A DNA stretch of 64,000 bases. Source: Alteromonas lipotrueae (GTDB lineage Bacteria; Pseudomonadota; Gammaproteobacteria; Enterobacterales; Alteromonadaceae). The notes beneath the pieces are model-generated. The model saw only the letters and a program-made list of their open reading frames with translations, was not told the origin of the DNA and made no database searches. The first letter of the stretch is position 1. Each line of letters opens with the position of its first letter. This document shows, piece by piece, positions 8,835 through 17,906 of this stretch. The stretch is from positions 248,001 to 312,000 of the forward strand of contig NZ_JAESDI010000005.1 of NCBI RefSeq assembly GCF_019249215.1. Reading direction: 5' to 3'. A program made the position numbers and the translations under genes.

Positions 8835-10478
8835 CTAATGGTGCTTGTTGTCTTCGTTGATAGCAGGGGCCATAAGCTTTTCTGCATTAGCTTGGGCCGT
8901 TAGGTTTAATTGGGTGAGCCTATGATGATTACTATCTGAAAGTGCCATATCAGCAATAATGCGAAGTAGTTTAGGAATTCCGTATTTACGATAAACGGCG
9001 GTGTCTGATTCAATCATACACTGCAGTAAATTAAGCCCGAATGCTGCCGTTTCTGGCGATAAATTCAATGCATCATAGAAATGCTTCATAGCGGGTAAGT
9101 AGTGTTTATCCATAAACAGCTGGGTACCGGTTTCATTTAGCATGACTGCTTGGTCATGATTAAGGCTCAGACGCTCCCCACCACTAAAAATAAGGTCGTC
9201 GTTAGCAACCTGCTCCGATATGATCTGCAGCTCAGAATTCTTCTGCTTTGCAAGGGCAAGCAATTGGCTCGCTTTTCCTTCTTCGCCTAAGCCATGATGT
9301 ACTTTAGCGGCAATAACCAGCATTGAAGGCTCGGTACGAAGGTAATCATCCATGTAGTCACTTTCTAGTAAGTGAGTAGCTTTATGATCTTCGCCGTCTA
9401 AAATGGCTGAAAAGGCCAGTAGATAATCTCTTTTTTGTAATAGTTGGCGATCACTCTGACTGCGACCTGCCAAGCCAACTAACTTACGAGCTTGGCTTAA
9501 GCTTTCTTCTCTATTCGTACTAGGCGCTTCTTCTGCAAGTAGTAAATAAAATTCCGCTAATTCGAAAGTGAAATCGTTAAACCTGTCTTTGGCACTGCGA
9601 TGCATAGCGCGCTTTTTTTGTAACAGGTCAATGGCTTCTACCACTTTGTCCTGTTTTTGATACGCGATAGTTTTTAACCTAGTAGCAGGTAAGCTAAGTT
9701 CACTGAATTTTATCTGACCTAAATAGGTTTCTACTTGTTCGTAAGATTTTTGCTCAAAAGATAAAGAAGCCAGCCATTCAAATGCGCTGTCACGCGCTAG
9801 ACTTGACGTTACCATGCCACTGAGTTCGTCTTGGCAGTCGGGCCAAAGACCCGCCGCATACTGGCACTTAATTTTGCCCCATTGAGCCCAAAGCACTTTA
9901 TCTGAGCGAGTGAGTACATCTTCATACACACGCATTGCAGGCAAAATATCTTCGTTTTCAAATAAGAGCTTGGCGTAAAGTTTACCCACATCTGAAACAA
10001 GCCTGAGAGGAACGCCCTCCCGCAATTTCTTACGCAATAATGTAATGGCAGAAGGTCGCTGTTTATTATCCACTTCTCGTAACACGGGCTCAATATATTG
10101 GCGATAGCTTAAATAGTGCTTAATTTGTCGGGACAATGACGCAATGGTGTAAGGTTTTATAATTAGCGCATCAGGTTGCAAATCCATTATACGGCCAATG
10201 GTTTGGGGCGAACGATCTGAGGTAAGAAAAATGAGGCCTGTTCCAGGACGAATAAATCCCGACTCTTTAAGGCCCTGTATCCACTCAACCCCAGTTCTTC
10301 CTTGACCTAGGTGGTAGTCCATAATAATGAGTTCGAAATGCTGCTTACGTAGCACCGATTTAAGCTCAACACCTGATCCAAAACTGCTAACGTTTAATTT
10401 TGCAATGGGTAGTAGATGACCTCGCAACGTAGTGCGCGCAGTTGCGTTATCTTCAACGATAGCAATCCGATAATCCAA
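8835..10478 (-). CDS. Response regulator with REC domain and C-terminal TPR-like repeats (first paralogue)
   Basis: A 547-aa protein. An N-terminal receiver domain (about 1-125) has the acidic pair in VEDN, phospho-acceptor Asp54 in IIMDYHLG, and the conserved lysine in LIIKPYT. The remaining 400 residues are helical repeat units of TPR type (for example the LNETGTQLFMDKHYLPAMKHFYDAL unit near 430), and there is no DNA-binding or enzymatic output domain. Such proteins signal by protein contact. A paralogue of the same length and layout lies at 26794-28437. No histidine kinase is adjacent. The gene is convergent with the dehydrogenase at 7879 and divergent from the acyl-CoA dehydrogenase at 10793. 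Confidence 0.85.
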   Translation of the reverse strand: MDYRIAIVEDNATARTTLRGHLLPIAKLNVSSFGSGVELKSVLRKQHFELIIMDYHLGQGRTGVEWIQGLKESGFIRPGTGLIFLTSDRSPQTIGRIMDLQPDALIIKPYTIASLSRQIKHYLSYRQYIEPVLREVDNKQRPSAITLLRKKLREGVPLRLVSDVGKLYAKLLFENEDILPAMRVYEDVLTRSDKVLWAQWGKIKCQYAAGLWPDCQDELSGMVTSSLARDSAFEWLASLSFEQKSYEQVETYLGQIKFSELSLPATRLKTIAYQKQDKVVEAIDLLQKKRAMHRSAKDRFNDFTFELAEFYLLLAEEAPSTNREESLSQARKLVGLAGRSQSDRQLLQKRDYLLAFSAILDGEDHKATHLLESDYMDDYLRTEPSMLVIAAKVHHGLGEEGKASQLLALAKQKNSELQIISEQVANDDLIFSGGERLSLNHDQAVMLNETGTQLFMDKHYLPAMKHFYDALNLSPETAAFGLNLLQCMIESDTAVYRKYGIPKLLRIIADMALSDSNHHRLTQLNLTAQANAEKLMAPAINEDNKHH

Positions 10479-10792
10479 GAGATGTCAGTTTAGTAGTGTT
10501 TTAATAAACATAGCTTATCAGCGCTGGGCGTAAAGTGCATTAGCCGTAAGTTTAACTTTCTAACTGTATGTCTTTATTTATTATTTTTGCGTTAGTGAAG
10601 TTAGAAAATAGGGTAAAACCCCTGCATATTTGTCACAAATATTTTACATTAACTTTAATTATTTTTGATGTTTACGTTTACGTGAAGGTAAGTTGTTAGA
10701 TACTGTTATTACGACTAAATACTCAATGGTTGAATTTTACTTAAATCAACCGTGAATAATTACCAATTTTATTACCCAGAAGGGCAAGTAAC
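10479..10792. other. 314-bp divergent intergenic region with two palindromes
   Basis: This AT-rich region separates the REC-TPR gene (minus) from the acyl-CoA dehydrogenase (plus) and should hold both promoters. A 6-1-6 palindrome, ATTTGT-C-ACAAAT, lies at 10628-10640, and a LiuR-like site at 10671-10686 is listed separately. No RNA gene was seen. Confidence 0.5.
10671..10686 (+). promoter_or_regulatory. LiuR-like operator upstream of valine-degradation genes
   Basis: TTTACGTTTACGTGAA is an imperfect palindrome built on two ACGT cores spaced 2 nt apart. It resembles, from memory, the site recognised by the MerR-family regulator LiuR, which controls branched-chain amino-acid degradation in gammaproteobacteria. 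Its position, about 107 bp upstream of isobutyryl-CoA dehydrogenase, fits that role. Confidence 0.5.
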
Positions 10793-11947
10793 ATGAATTT
10801 CGACCTTTCAGATGATCAACTCGCCTTTGAAGAAACTGCTCGCCAGTTCGCGATGCAGGAGTTTGCACCGAATGCTGCACAATGGGACCGAGACCATCAC
10901 TTTCCCGTTGAGGCACTTAAAAAGGCGGGGGAACTCGGTTTTTGTGGGTTATATACCCCTGAATCAGAAGGCGGGCTGGGCTTGTCACGCCTTGATGCTT
11001 CAATCATTTTTGAGCAGCTTTCCATGGGTTGCACCACCACTACCGCCATGCTGACAATTCACAACATGGCCACGTGGATGATTGCGACTTGGGGCCAAGA
11101 AGCCGTTAAAAAGCAATGGTGTGAGGTACTTGTGTCGGGGGAGAAACTTGCTTCTTACTGCTTAACCGAACCTGGTGCTGGCTCAGACGCTGCGTCATTA
11201 AAAACCAAAGCTACGCCAGTAGGAAATGGCTATGTGCTTAGCGGCGCAAAAGTGTTTATTTCTGGTGCAGGAAGTACCGATGTACTTGTGGTAATGGCTC
11301 GTACGGGGGGAGACGGGGCAAAAGGTATAAGCGCCTTTGCCGTTCCCGCTGATGCCGAAGGTATTATTTACGGTAAAGCGGAAGAGAAAATGGGCTGGAA
11401 TGCACAGCCAACCAGAATGATCACTTTCGACAACGTAAAAATTGATGCGTCGTGTCGTTTAGGTGATGAAGGGCAAGGCTTTAAAATGGCCATGCAAGGG
11501 TTAGACGGTGGGCGAATTAATATAGCAACATGCTCAATAGGAACTGCGCAACAAGCGCTTAATGTCGCCAGACAGTATCTCACTGAGCGTGAGCAGTTTG
11601 GAAAACCCATTGCTACTTTCCAAGCGTTGCAATTCAAACTAGCTGACATGGCAACTGAATTGGTCGCTGCCCGTCAAATGGTGAGAATGGCAGCCAGTAA
11701 GCTTGATAGCAAACATGCCGATAGCAGTACTTATTGCGCAATGGCGAAAAGATTTGCGACAGATGTGGGTTTTAAGGTGTGTAACGACGCGTTACAGTTA
11801 CATGGTGGATACGGCTATATCAAAGAGTATCCGTTAGAACGCCACGTAAGAGATGTGCGGGTACATCAAATATTGGAAGGCACAAACGAAATCATGCGAG
11901 TCATCATTGGTAGGCGCTTGCTAAGCGATGAAACCAGCGTTCTGTGA
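10793..11947 (+). CDS. Acyl-CoA dehydrogenase, probably isobutyryl-CoA dehydrogenase
   Basis: A 384-aa short-chain acyl-CoA dehydrogenase. It has the FAD/substrate motif YCLTEPGAGSDAA, the ARDVRV-like C-terminal helix and the catalytic base Glu362 in QILEGTNEIMR. The position of the base and the HGGYGYIKEYPLERHVRD segment fit isobutyryl-CoA dehydrogenase, which converts isobutyryl-CoA to methacrylyl-CoA in valine breakdown. The next gene, 46 bp on, is 3-hydroxyisobutyryl-CoA hydrolase of the same pathway, which strengthens the assignment. The start ATG 10793 lies behind AGAAGGGCAAGTAAC. A LiuR-like operator precedes it. Confidence 0.88.
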   Translation: MNFDLSDDQLAFEETARQFAMQEFAPNAAQWDRDHHFPVEALKKAGELGFCGLYTPESEGGLGLSRLDASIIFEQLSMGCTTTTAMLTIHNMATWMIATWGQEAVKKQWCEVLVSGEKLASYCLTEPGAGSDAASLKTKATPVGNGYVLSGAKVFISGAGSTDVLVVMARTGGDGAKGISAFAVPADAEGIIYGKAEEKMGWNAQPTRMITFDNVKIDASCRLGDEGQGFKMAMQGLDGGRINIATCSIGTAQQALNVARQYLTEREQFGKPIATFQALQFKLADMATELVAARQMVRMAASKLDSKHADSSTYCAMAKRFATDVGFKVCNDALQLHGGYGYIKEYPLERHVRDVRVHQILEGTNEIMRVIIGRRLLSDETSVL

Positions 11948-11993
11948 TATAAGGCGCGGTGGCAAAAATCGGTGATGCAACAAGGAGTACAAA

Positions 11994-13124
11994 GTGGAAC
12001 ATACAGAATCAGTGGTGGTTGTTGAAGAAATCGCAACGCACTCAGGACATATTATTGGCGTGCTTACACTGAATAAGCCCAAAGCCCTAAATGCGCTTGA
12101 TTTAGAAATGGCGAGTTTGTTATTAAACGCATTACAAGCGTGGGAAAATAGAAACGATCTTGTCTGCGTAGTGTTAAAAGCCGCAGGAGAAAAAGCATTT
12201 TGTGCCGGTGGTGATATTGTATCCATGTACAACGCAATGCTGGAATCAAATGGCGAAATCCCTGATTTTCTTGCCTCTTTTTTCCGTACAGAGTATACCC
12301 TAGATTATAACATTCATCATTACGCCAAACCCATTATTGTGTGGGGTTCTGGAATCGTCATGGGCGGTGGAATGGGGTTAATCTGTGGTGCGAGTCACCG
12401 TGTGGTTACCGAAACGTCCCGCCTAGCAATGCCCGAAATTACCATTGGATTGTACCCTGACGTAGGAGGCAGCTATTTTCTGCCACGCTTACCAGGAAAC
12501 ACTGGTCTTTTCTTGGGGCTTACCGGTGTTCAAATGAATGGAGCAGACGCGTGTTACGTAGAATTAGCTGACGTGTTGGTAGCGTCCGACCAACAACCCG
12601 CTATGTTTGACGCGCTTCAGAATTACTCGTGGAAACTCAATGACGAATCAACCCCACTCAATGGGCAAGTCACCGCCATTTTAAACGGCCTTAACACACC
12701 AGAAAGTCAGCTTCCTGCAAATGTAGAATCTCACCGAGCGATTATTGAGAAGTGGTGTGAACCAGACAACGTTACTGATGTGGTTAATAACCTATTATCA
12801 GCAGATGTTAGCGGAGATAAGTGGTTAAGCCGTGCGCAATCTACATTGGCTAAAGGGTCGGCCATAACCGCGCATTTAGTGTTTGAAGAGTGCAAGCGTG
12901 GTGCACAATTATCTTTAGCTGACTGCTTTCGTATGGAAGCAATTATGTCTTGTCGCTGTGGTCAATACGGGGAGTTTCAGGAAGGCGTACGCGCACTACT
13001 GATAGAAAAAGACTTATCGCCAAAATGGAAGTACAAAAAAGTAGAAGATGTACCAGAAGAGGTGGTTGCATCTTTCTTTGACTCACCCTGGACCAATGAA
13101 GCTCACCCATTGGCTGATTTGTAG
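11994..13124 (+). CDS. 3-hydroxyisobutyryl-CoA hydrolase (enoyl-CoA hydratase/isomerase fold)
   Basis: A 376-aa protein of the crotonase fold with the longer HIBYL-CoA hydrolase layout. The oxyanion-hole segments EKAFCAGGDIVSM and GIVMGGGMGL and the catalytic stretch PEITIGLYPDVGGSYFLPRL (Glu and Asp) are present, and the C-terminal region (about 270-376) is typical of hydrolases rather than hydratases. It frees 3-hydroxyisobutyrate from its CoA thioester in valine catabolism. It starts with GTG at 11994 behind AAGGAGTACAAA. It forms an operon with the preceding acyl-CoA dehydrogenase, while the expected methacrylyl-CoA hydratase and mmsA are not in this window. Confidence 0.88.
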   Translation: MEHTESVVVVEEIATHSGHIIGVLTLNKPKALNALDLEMASLLLNALQAWENRNDLVCVVLKAAGEKAFCAGGDIVSMYNAMLESNGEIPDFLASFFRTEYTLDYNIHHYAKPIIVWGSGIVMGGGMGLICGASHRVVTETSRLAMPEITIGLYPDVGGSYFLPRLPGNTGLFLGLTGVQMNGADACYVELADVLVASDQQPAMFDALQNYSWKLNDESTPLNGQVTAILNGLNTPESQLPANVESHRAIIEKWCEPDNVTDVVNNLLSADVSGDKWLSRAQSTLAKGSAITAHLVFEECKRGAQLSLADCFRMEAIMSCRCGQYGEFQEGVRALLIEKDLSPKWKYKKVEDVPEEVVASFFDSPWTNEAHPLADL

Positions 13125-13263
13125 CCATGTTTCATAGTGTGAGGGGAACTTCGCGTTAAGCTCTTTCACAACTTAGTAGCAACGCTGAAGCAGTCACGAC
13201 ACCGGCGGTGAAGTTTGGTAAACTCGCCGCCAGTATTAGACAGTTTTACAGTGGACTCTTTTT

Positions 13264-14127
13264 ATGTGGCAATGCCCACTTTGCCGAAGCCCAATCGATA
13301 TTAGTGCCTCGGTCATTCAATGCAGCAATAACCATAGTTTTGACAAAGCGAAAGCCGGCTACGTTAACCTTCTTCCTGTACAGTTTAAAAACTCGAAGTC
13401 ACCTGGTGACGACAAAAGTATGGTTCGCGCTCGAAGAGAGTTCCACGATCTCAATGGTTATGGACCGTTGAAGCAACGCATGACCGATATAGTGGCGCAA
13501 TATCATAACGATAACCGCAATAGTGAAAATACCAGTGTGAATACAAACCCAGAGCTTGCGATCTACGATGCAGGGTGTGGGGAAGGGAGTTACCTAAACG
13601 CCCTAGTAACAGGTTTAGAAGCTAAAGATATTCACACTACTGGCAGTGGTAGTGATATCGCGAAAATTGCTGTGGAATTAGCGGCTAAGGCTTATAAATC
13701 ACAGCAGTTTGTTGTCGCCAGTAGCTTTGATTTGCCCATTGAATCGAATACTCAAGATGTAGTTATTCAGGTTTTTGCCCCCGGAAGCAGTGAAGAGTAT
13801 GCACGGGTGTTGAAAGCAGGTGGGCTCTTGCTTACCGTGGATCCTGCACCCATGCATTTGTTCGAATTAAAGTCGCTGGTATATGACAACCCTGCAAAAC
13901 ATGCTGTAGAAAAAGAAGAACGGGTGGGTTTCGTACAATCTATGGATGAAACAGTAAATTATCCTTTGCATTTCGACAACAATGAACAAAAAATCGCGTT
14001 GATAAAAATGACGCCGTATTACTGGCGTTTACCACCGGATAGATTGGCCGACATTGTTGAAAAACTAAGCCAAGTTACTGTTGATTTTCGTGTTCAAGCT
14101 TGGCTGAAACCGTCTGAATGTATTTGA
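13264..14127 (+). CDS. rlmA: RlmA, 23S rRNA (guanine-745 N1)-methyltransferase
   Basis: A 287-aa protein with the N-terminal zinc finger of RlmA (Cys4, Cys7, Cys20, His24), followed by the signature KAGYVNLLPVQ. A class I SAM domain begins at IYDAGCGEGSYL. The motifs VASSFDLPI and the C-terminal MTPYYWR match E. coli RlmA. The enzyme methylates G745 of 23S rRNA. It carries an additional hydrophilic insert (about residues 82-98, Asn-rich) before the SAM motif. The gmhB gene follows after 14 bp, so the two are probably cotranscribed. Confidence 0.9.
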   Translation: MWQCPLCRSPIDISASVIQCSNNHSFDKAKAGYVNLLPVQFKNSKSPGDDKSMVRARREFHDLNGYGPLKQRMTDIVAQYHNDNRNSENTSVNTNPELAIYDAGCGEGSYLNALVTGLEAKDIHTTGSGSDIAKIAVELAAKAYKSQQFVVASSFDLPIESNTQDVVIQVFAPGSSEEYARVLKAGGLLLTVDPAPMHLFELKSLVYDNPAKHAVEKEERVGFVQSMDETVNYPLHFDNNEQKIALIKMTPYYWRLPPDRLADIVEKLSQVTVDFRVQAWLKPSECI

Positions 14128-14141
14128 AGAGATAACATAAA

Positions 14142-14699
14142 ATGGGTTCACACACTGTTAAAGCCTTATTTTTAGACCGTGATGGCATTGTTAATGTCGA
14201 CCATGGTTATGTGGGACGGTACGAAGATTTTGACTATGTAGACGGCATTTTCCCGCTAATAAAGCGCTTTGAGGATGCGGGCTATAAAATTATCATCGTG
14301 ACTAATCAGTCGGGTATTGCACGAGGTTTGTATTCTGAAGACGATTTTAATGCTTTGATGAGCGAAGTTCAGCAAGACTTTCACCGAGCTGGTATTGGTG
14401 AGGTTTCTGTGTATTTTTGCCCTCATCATCCAGAGCATGGTATTGGCGCGTACAAAAAACAGTGTGCGTGCCGAAAACCTAGTCCAGGTATGCTAAAACA
14501 GGCTGCAGAAGACCATTCTATTTCACTACCTTTAAGCATCATGGTTGGCGATAGTTGGCGAGATATACAAGCAGGGCAAGACGTTAGTTTATCTCACTGT
14601 TATTATGTTTCCCGCAAAGCCCCGCCGACCACTGCGGCGTTAGAAAATGTTACTCAAGTCACCTCTTTGAACGATATACCTGTTCCCAATAGCGTATAA
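14142..14699 (+). CDS. gmhB: GmhB, D-glycero-beta-D-manno-heptose-1,7-bisphosphate 7-phosphatase
   Basis: A 185-aa HAD-superfamily phosphatase. The nucleophile and acid pair is Asp12/Asp14 in FLDRDGIVN, the second motif is TNQSGIARG, and the zinc-binding loop has Cys93, His95, Cys108 and Cys110. The late acidic motif is MVGDSWRDI. The enzyme removes the 7-phosphate in ADP-heptose synthesis for the LPS inner core. It is followed by a strong bidirectional terminator. Confidence 0.92.
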   Translation: MGSHTVKALFLDRDGIVNVDHGYVGRYEDFDYVDGIFPLIKRFEDAGYKIIIVTNQSGIARGLYSEDDFNALMSEVQQDFHRAGIGEVSVYFCPHHPEHGIGAYKKQCACRKPSPGMLKQAAEDHSISLPLSIMVGDSWRDIQAGQDVSLSHCYYVSRKAPPTTAALENVTQVTSLNDIPVPNSV

Positions 14700-14840
14700 C
14701 CCACTTTTTGATACATGCTCGCTAATGGCTAACGCATGAAGCGTCCATAGTGACGGGTAGCCAGTATGAAGAGAAAACAAAGCCGTTCGCTCAAAGCATT
14801 TTCGCTGGATGTGTAATAAAATGAAATTGAATAGATACAA

Positions 14841-14866
14841 AAAAGGCGCCTAATTTGGCGCCTTTT
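14841..14866. terminator. Bidirectional terminator between gmhB and yejM
   Basis: A perfect 10-bp stem (14841-14850 with 14857-14866) with loop TAATTT. It is flanked by T-runs on the plus strand and by A-runs that give T-runs on the minus strand, so it serves both convergent genes. Confidence 0.9.
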
Positions 14867-14871
14867 ACGTT

Positions 14872-16389
14872 TTAGTTTTGGTTAGAAAACCGAGATAAGT
14901 GCTTGATAGCTTGGCTTAATAAATCGACATTCAGCGGGGCATTGCTGCGCTTGCCCGTTGCAACCTCAGTAATTTCGTAACTACCATTACTCAACACATC
15001 AGTTCGTTTACCATTATGGAACACCACGATACGCTCACCAGAGGTACTTACTAACCACTTACGGCTTGGGTTCAATAAGTCTTGACCGGTAGAGTAGAAG
15101 GTTGTTGGTGCCGCACATCCAAGGGCGTTCATAATCGTTGGCGCAAGATCTTCAGTGCTGGCAATATCGGCACTTAGCGACATGTTACTGTAAAGCATGC
15201 CTTGTGAACTTTCATTGCCGTAGCCGGTAGCAATCATCACCTTATTGGTTTGCAGCATACCTTGCGTTACGTATCCCTCAATCGCAGATGCAGGTAAAAA
15301 CGCTAAGTGTAAGCCATTATGATTGTTTGAAAGAGGCTGGCGATAACTTTCGAACAAATCGTCAGGTAAACTTTCATCAAAATGAATGGATACAGGCATT
15401 CCTAGGCCTACCGGTAAGGCTAGCAGCACAGGGCGCTTTCTACTCAGTGAGTCTTGATAAATCTCTGGCACACCAAACAAGGTGGTGGTTATTAATCCCT
15501 GTAAACTACTGGCGGTAGAATGATAGTTTTCTAACGCATTGAGCCCTAGCGTGTCGATACCAGAAATTGAGGCATCATCAATCTGCACTATCACTGTCAT
15601 GTTTTTACCGGAATCGATAGAACAATAAACAGGCTCTGCAGGGTAGCTAATATTGTGAATGTCGGTATTAAATTGCAGTTGCTTTCGCTCTTCATAAGCG
15701 GCTAAATCGAGCAACCCATAACGAGACATGGTTGTTTTAGCGGTAGCAGGGTACGACAGCGGGAACATATTATCTTGCTTGATGATGGGTTGATACAGTT
15801 CGGCATCGGCCCAAACATGCACTGCATGGCTGGTGACAAAACAGACCACGAAAAAGCTAGCTACCGGCACACCGATTTTATGCTGTGAAAAACGCTCGAC
15901 TCTTTTCCAAATAGCATTGGCTAGCATAAGCTGGAAACCCAACCACACTAAAAAAAGCATGAATAAATAAGCCCACTGTTGCCAGTAGAATTCACTTATT
16001 TGCGTTTGAGCTTCTGTTTTAAGTAAATCGGCAGCGTGAAAACTGATATGAAAGCCGGTGCGGTTAAATAACAAAGCATCAAATGCCAATAGCGCAAGTC
16101 CAACCGCAGCTATAATAGATGCACTGGCTTTAATGGCCCTTGGGTTCGTTGCCAAATAACAAAGCGGTAGAATAAAAATAACAAAACCAAAAAAGGTCAT
16201 AAAGCCAATATGGCCTAACCAATTGGTAAGCAAATAGAGTGTACCCACACCCGTGCCTGGCATAGGTGAAGAAAACACAAAAATAGAAGCTATAACAATG
16301 GCTATTATGATATTCGCTAGCGCGAACCAATGGCCCCAATTAACTAATTTCGTCACTCGCTGGCGGCGAGGAGATTCGGCTAAAATCAT
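14872..16389 (-). CDS. yejM: YejM/PbgA-like inner-membrane sulfatase-fold protein (DUF3413)
   Basis: A 505-aa protein with a DUF3413-type N-terminal part holding five hydrophobic segments (about 18-40, 52-78, 84-104, 128-150, 170-190) and the motif NWGHWFALANI. A periplasmic alkaline-phosphatase/sulfatase-like domain follows. E. coli YejM (LapC) adjusts LPS synthesis through LapB and LpxC. This copy is shorter than the E. coli one (about 586 aa), and the loss falls in the sulfatase-like domain, so catalysis is unlikely. The yejL gene lies 12 bp upstream. Confidence 0.85.
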   Translation of the reverse strand: MILAESPRRQRVTKLVNWGHWFALANIIIAIVIASIFVFSSPMPGTGVGTLYLLTNWLGHIGFMTFFGFVIFILPLCYLATNPRAIKASASIIAAVGLALLAFDALLFNRTGFHISFHAADLLKTEAQTQISEFYWQQWAYLFMLFLVWLGFQLMLANAIWKRVERFSQHKIGVPVASFFVVCFVTSHAVHVWADAELYQPIIKQDNMFPLSYPATAKTTMSRYGLLDLAAYEERKQLQFNTDIHNISYPAEPVYCSIDSGKNMTVIVQIDDASISGIDTLGLNALENYHSTASSLQGLITTTLFGVPEIYQDSLSRKRPVLLALPVGLGMPVSIHFDESLPDDLFESYRQPLSNNHNGLHLAFLPASAIEGYVTQGMLQTNKVMIATGYGNESSQGMLYSNMSLSADIASTEDLAPTIMNALGCAAPTTFYSTGQDLLNPSRKWLVSTSGERIVVFHNGKRTDVLSNGSYEITEVATGKRSNAPLNVDLLSQAIKHLSRFSNQN

Positions 16390-16401
16390 AAAAAAGCCTA
16401 T

Positions 16402-16617
16402 TTAACCTTGAACACTCTTCTTGAGCACATTAGCAAACTGATCTGCCATGGCTTCGCGTTTGTCAGGATTAACCTGAGTCTGTAAAATATGGGTAATCAC
16501 ATTACCTAATACCATTAGCGATAAGTCTCTTCCCGCATCGTTTTCTTCGAGGGTTAGAATGACTTTATTCATTAAGGTTTCAAATTCAGCATTGGTATAA
16601 CGACTGTTCTGGGGCAC
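16402..16617 (-). CDS. yejL: YejL family protein (DUF1414)
   Basis: A 71-aa protein matching YejL along its length: the start MPQNSRY, the motif DLSLMVLGNVITHIL, and an amphipathic C-terminus. Function is unknown, but it is almost always next to yejM and yejK, as here. It starts 12 bp upstream of yejM on the minus strand and is divergent from yejK. Confidence 0.9.
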   Translation of the reverse strand: MPQNSRYTNAEFETLMNKVILTLEENDAGRDLSLMVLGNVITHILQTQVNPDKREAMADQFANVLKKSVQG

Positions 16618-16671
16618 TGTTACGCCTCTTTTTCATGATTTCTTTGATAAAAAGAATGGTTTTACTCGTAA

Positions 16672-16687
16672 AATGATTATAATCGTT
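16672..16687. promoter_or_regulatory. AT-rich palindrome in the yejL/yejK divergent promoter region
   Basis: A perfect GATTATAATC core sits within a 16-bp near-palindrome with one mismatched pair, placed between divergent yejL and yejK. It looks like a repressor operator. The resemblance to a Fur box is only partial. Confidence 0.35.
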
Positions 16688-16776
16688 GTTTGAGTGATAA
16701 CAATCATTCATTCTAAAATCCCGCAATTCCGTTAGTTTTTCTGACATTTTTTAAGCAACAGGACACCCTAATCGCT

Positions 16777-17841
16777 ATGAGTGCACTGATTCATCACTTT
16801 GTTGTACACCGTTTAGTCGTTAATAACGAGGATAAAATAGAAGCTATCCCTCGTGACAATTGTTTGGCCGTAACGCCAGAAATTGAGCTTCTCGCACATC
16901 AGATTAACCACAGCTTTAATGCCAAGCCAGGCAAAGGGGTTGGTCACTTTGTTTCGCAAAGCAATGAAGAAAACACTGATGACGTAGCAGAATTTTCAGA
17001 AGGTCTAAAAAACTACCTAGCCCAGAAAAAAGCGGGCGGCGACAATTTAGAAGAAGAATTTCATAGCTTTTCGTTATCAGCCACTAAGCGATTAGTGAAA
17101 ACGTTAATAGATACGGGCACAGTAGAAACAGGTTTTCTTATTTTTTGCCAGTATGAGTTTTTGGCTACCCAATATTTGATGATTGCATTGCTAAATACAC
17201 GTTCTCACGTTGAAGTAACCAATTCACTGGATTTGTCTGCACGAGAGCATCTAGATTTGGCGCGTATGCAACTTGCGGTTCGCATCGACTTAACCCAATG
17301 GGATATCCAACCTGAACAGCAGCGTTATGTTAGCTTTATTAAAGGCCGTATGGGCCGTAAAGTGTCTGACTTCTTTATGCAATTTGTTGGCTGTGAAGAA
17401 CTGGTTGATGTGAAGCAGCAAAATAAGCAGCTGATTTCTTCTGTAGATGCCTATTTGGCCAGTGAGTCGTTAGATCCGCAAGAGCAACACCAGCACCGTG
17501 AAGAAGTGAAAACGTATTTCAAAGAAAAAATAGACGCAGGCGAAAGCTTATCGGTAGAGGAGTTAGCAAACAGGCTGCCGTCAAACGAAGAAACCAGCAG
17601 CAACTTTTCTTCATTTACCCAGTCTATGGAAGTACCGCTTGAAAAAGAAATTCAGCCCGATCCCGCTGCACTAAAACAACTTGCGAAATTTACGGGGCAG
17701 GGCGGCGGCGTATCGGTAAGCTTTGAGCGCAAACTGATGGGCGATCGGGTATTTTACGACCCTGCCACCGATACCTTAACTATTCGTGGTATACCACCCA
17801 ATTTAAAAGATCAGCTTAATCGCCAATCTTCTATGGACTAA
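16777..17841 (+). CDS. yejK: YejK/NdpA nucleoid-associated protein
   Basis: A 354-aa protein of the NA37/YejK family. It has a N-terminal MSALIHHFVVHRL start, the central SARE/LDLARMQLAVRIDL region, the motif YVSFIKGRMGRKVSDFF and the C-terminal VSFERKLMGDRVFYDP stretch. It binds the nucleoid and has been reported to affect topoisomerase activity in E. coli. It is divergent from yejL-yejM, reproducing the common gamma-proteobacterial order. Confidence 0.92.
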   Translation: MSALIHHFVVHRLVVNNEDKIEAIPRDNCLAVTPEIELLAHQINHSFNAKPGKGVGHFVSQSNEENTDDVAEFSEGLKNYLAQKKAGGDNLEEEFHSFSLSATKRLVKTLIDTGTVETGFLIFCQYEFLATQYLMIALLNTRSHVEVTNSLDLSAREHLDLARMQLAVRIDLTQWDIQPEQQRYVSFIKGRMGRKVSDFFMQFVGCEELVDVKQQNKQLISSVDAYLASESLDPQEQHQHREEVKTYFKEKIDAGESLSVEELANRLPSNEETSSNFSSFTQSMEVPLEKEIQPDPAALKQLAKFTGQGGGVSVSFERKLMGDRVFYDPATDTLTIRGIPPNLKDQLNRQSSMD

Positions 17842-17906
17842 TCACTGCGTTTAACACGTAAAAAACGTATACTAACAACAGAAAACGAACACGATACAAG
17901 GGTGTC

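Noticed and set aside
16672-16710. Possible Fur box between yejL and yejK
   Set aside because: It has hexamer-like GATAAT/ATTATC parts, but fewer matches to the 19-bp Fur consensus than needed and no iron genes adjacent. It is kept only as an unassigned palindrome.
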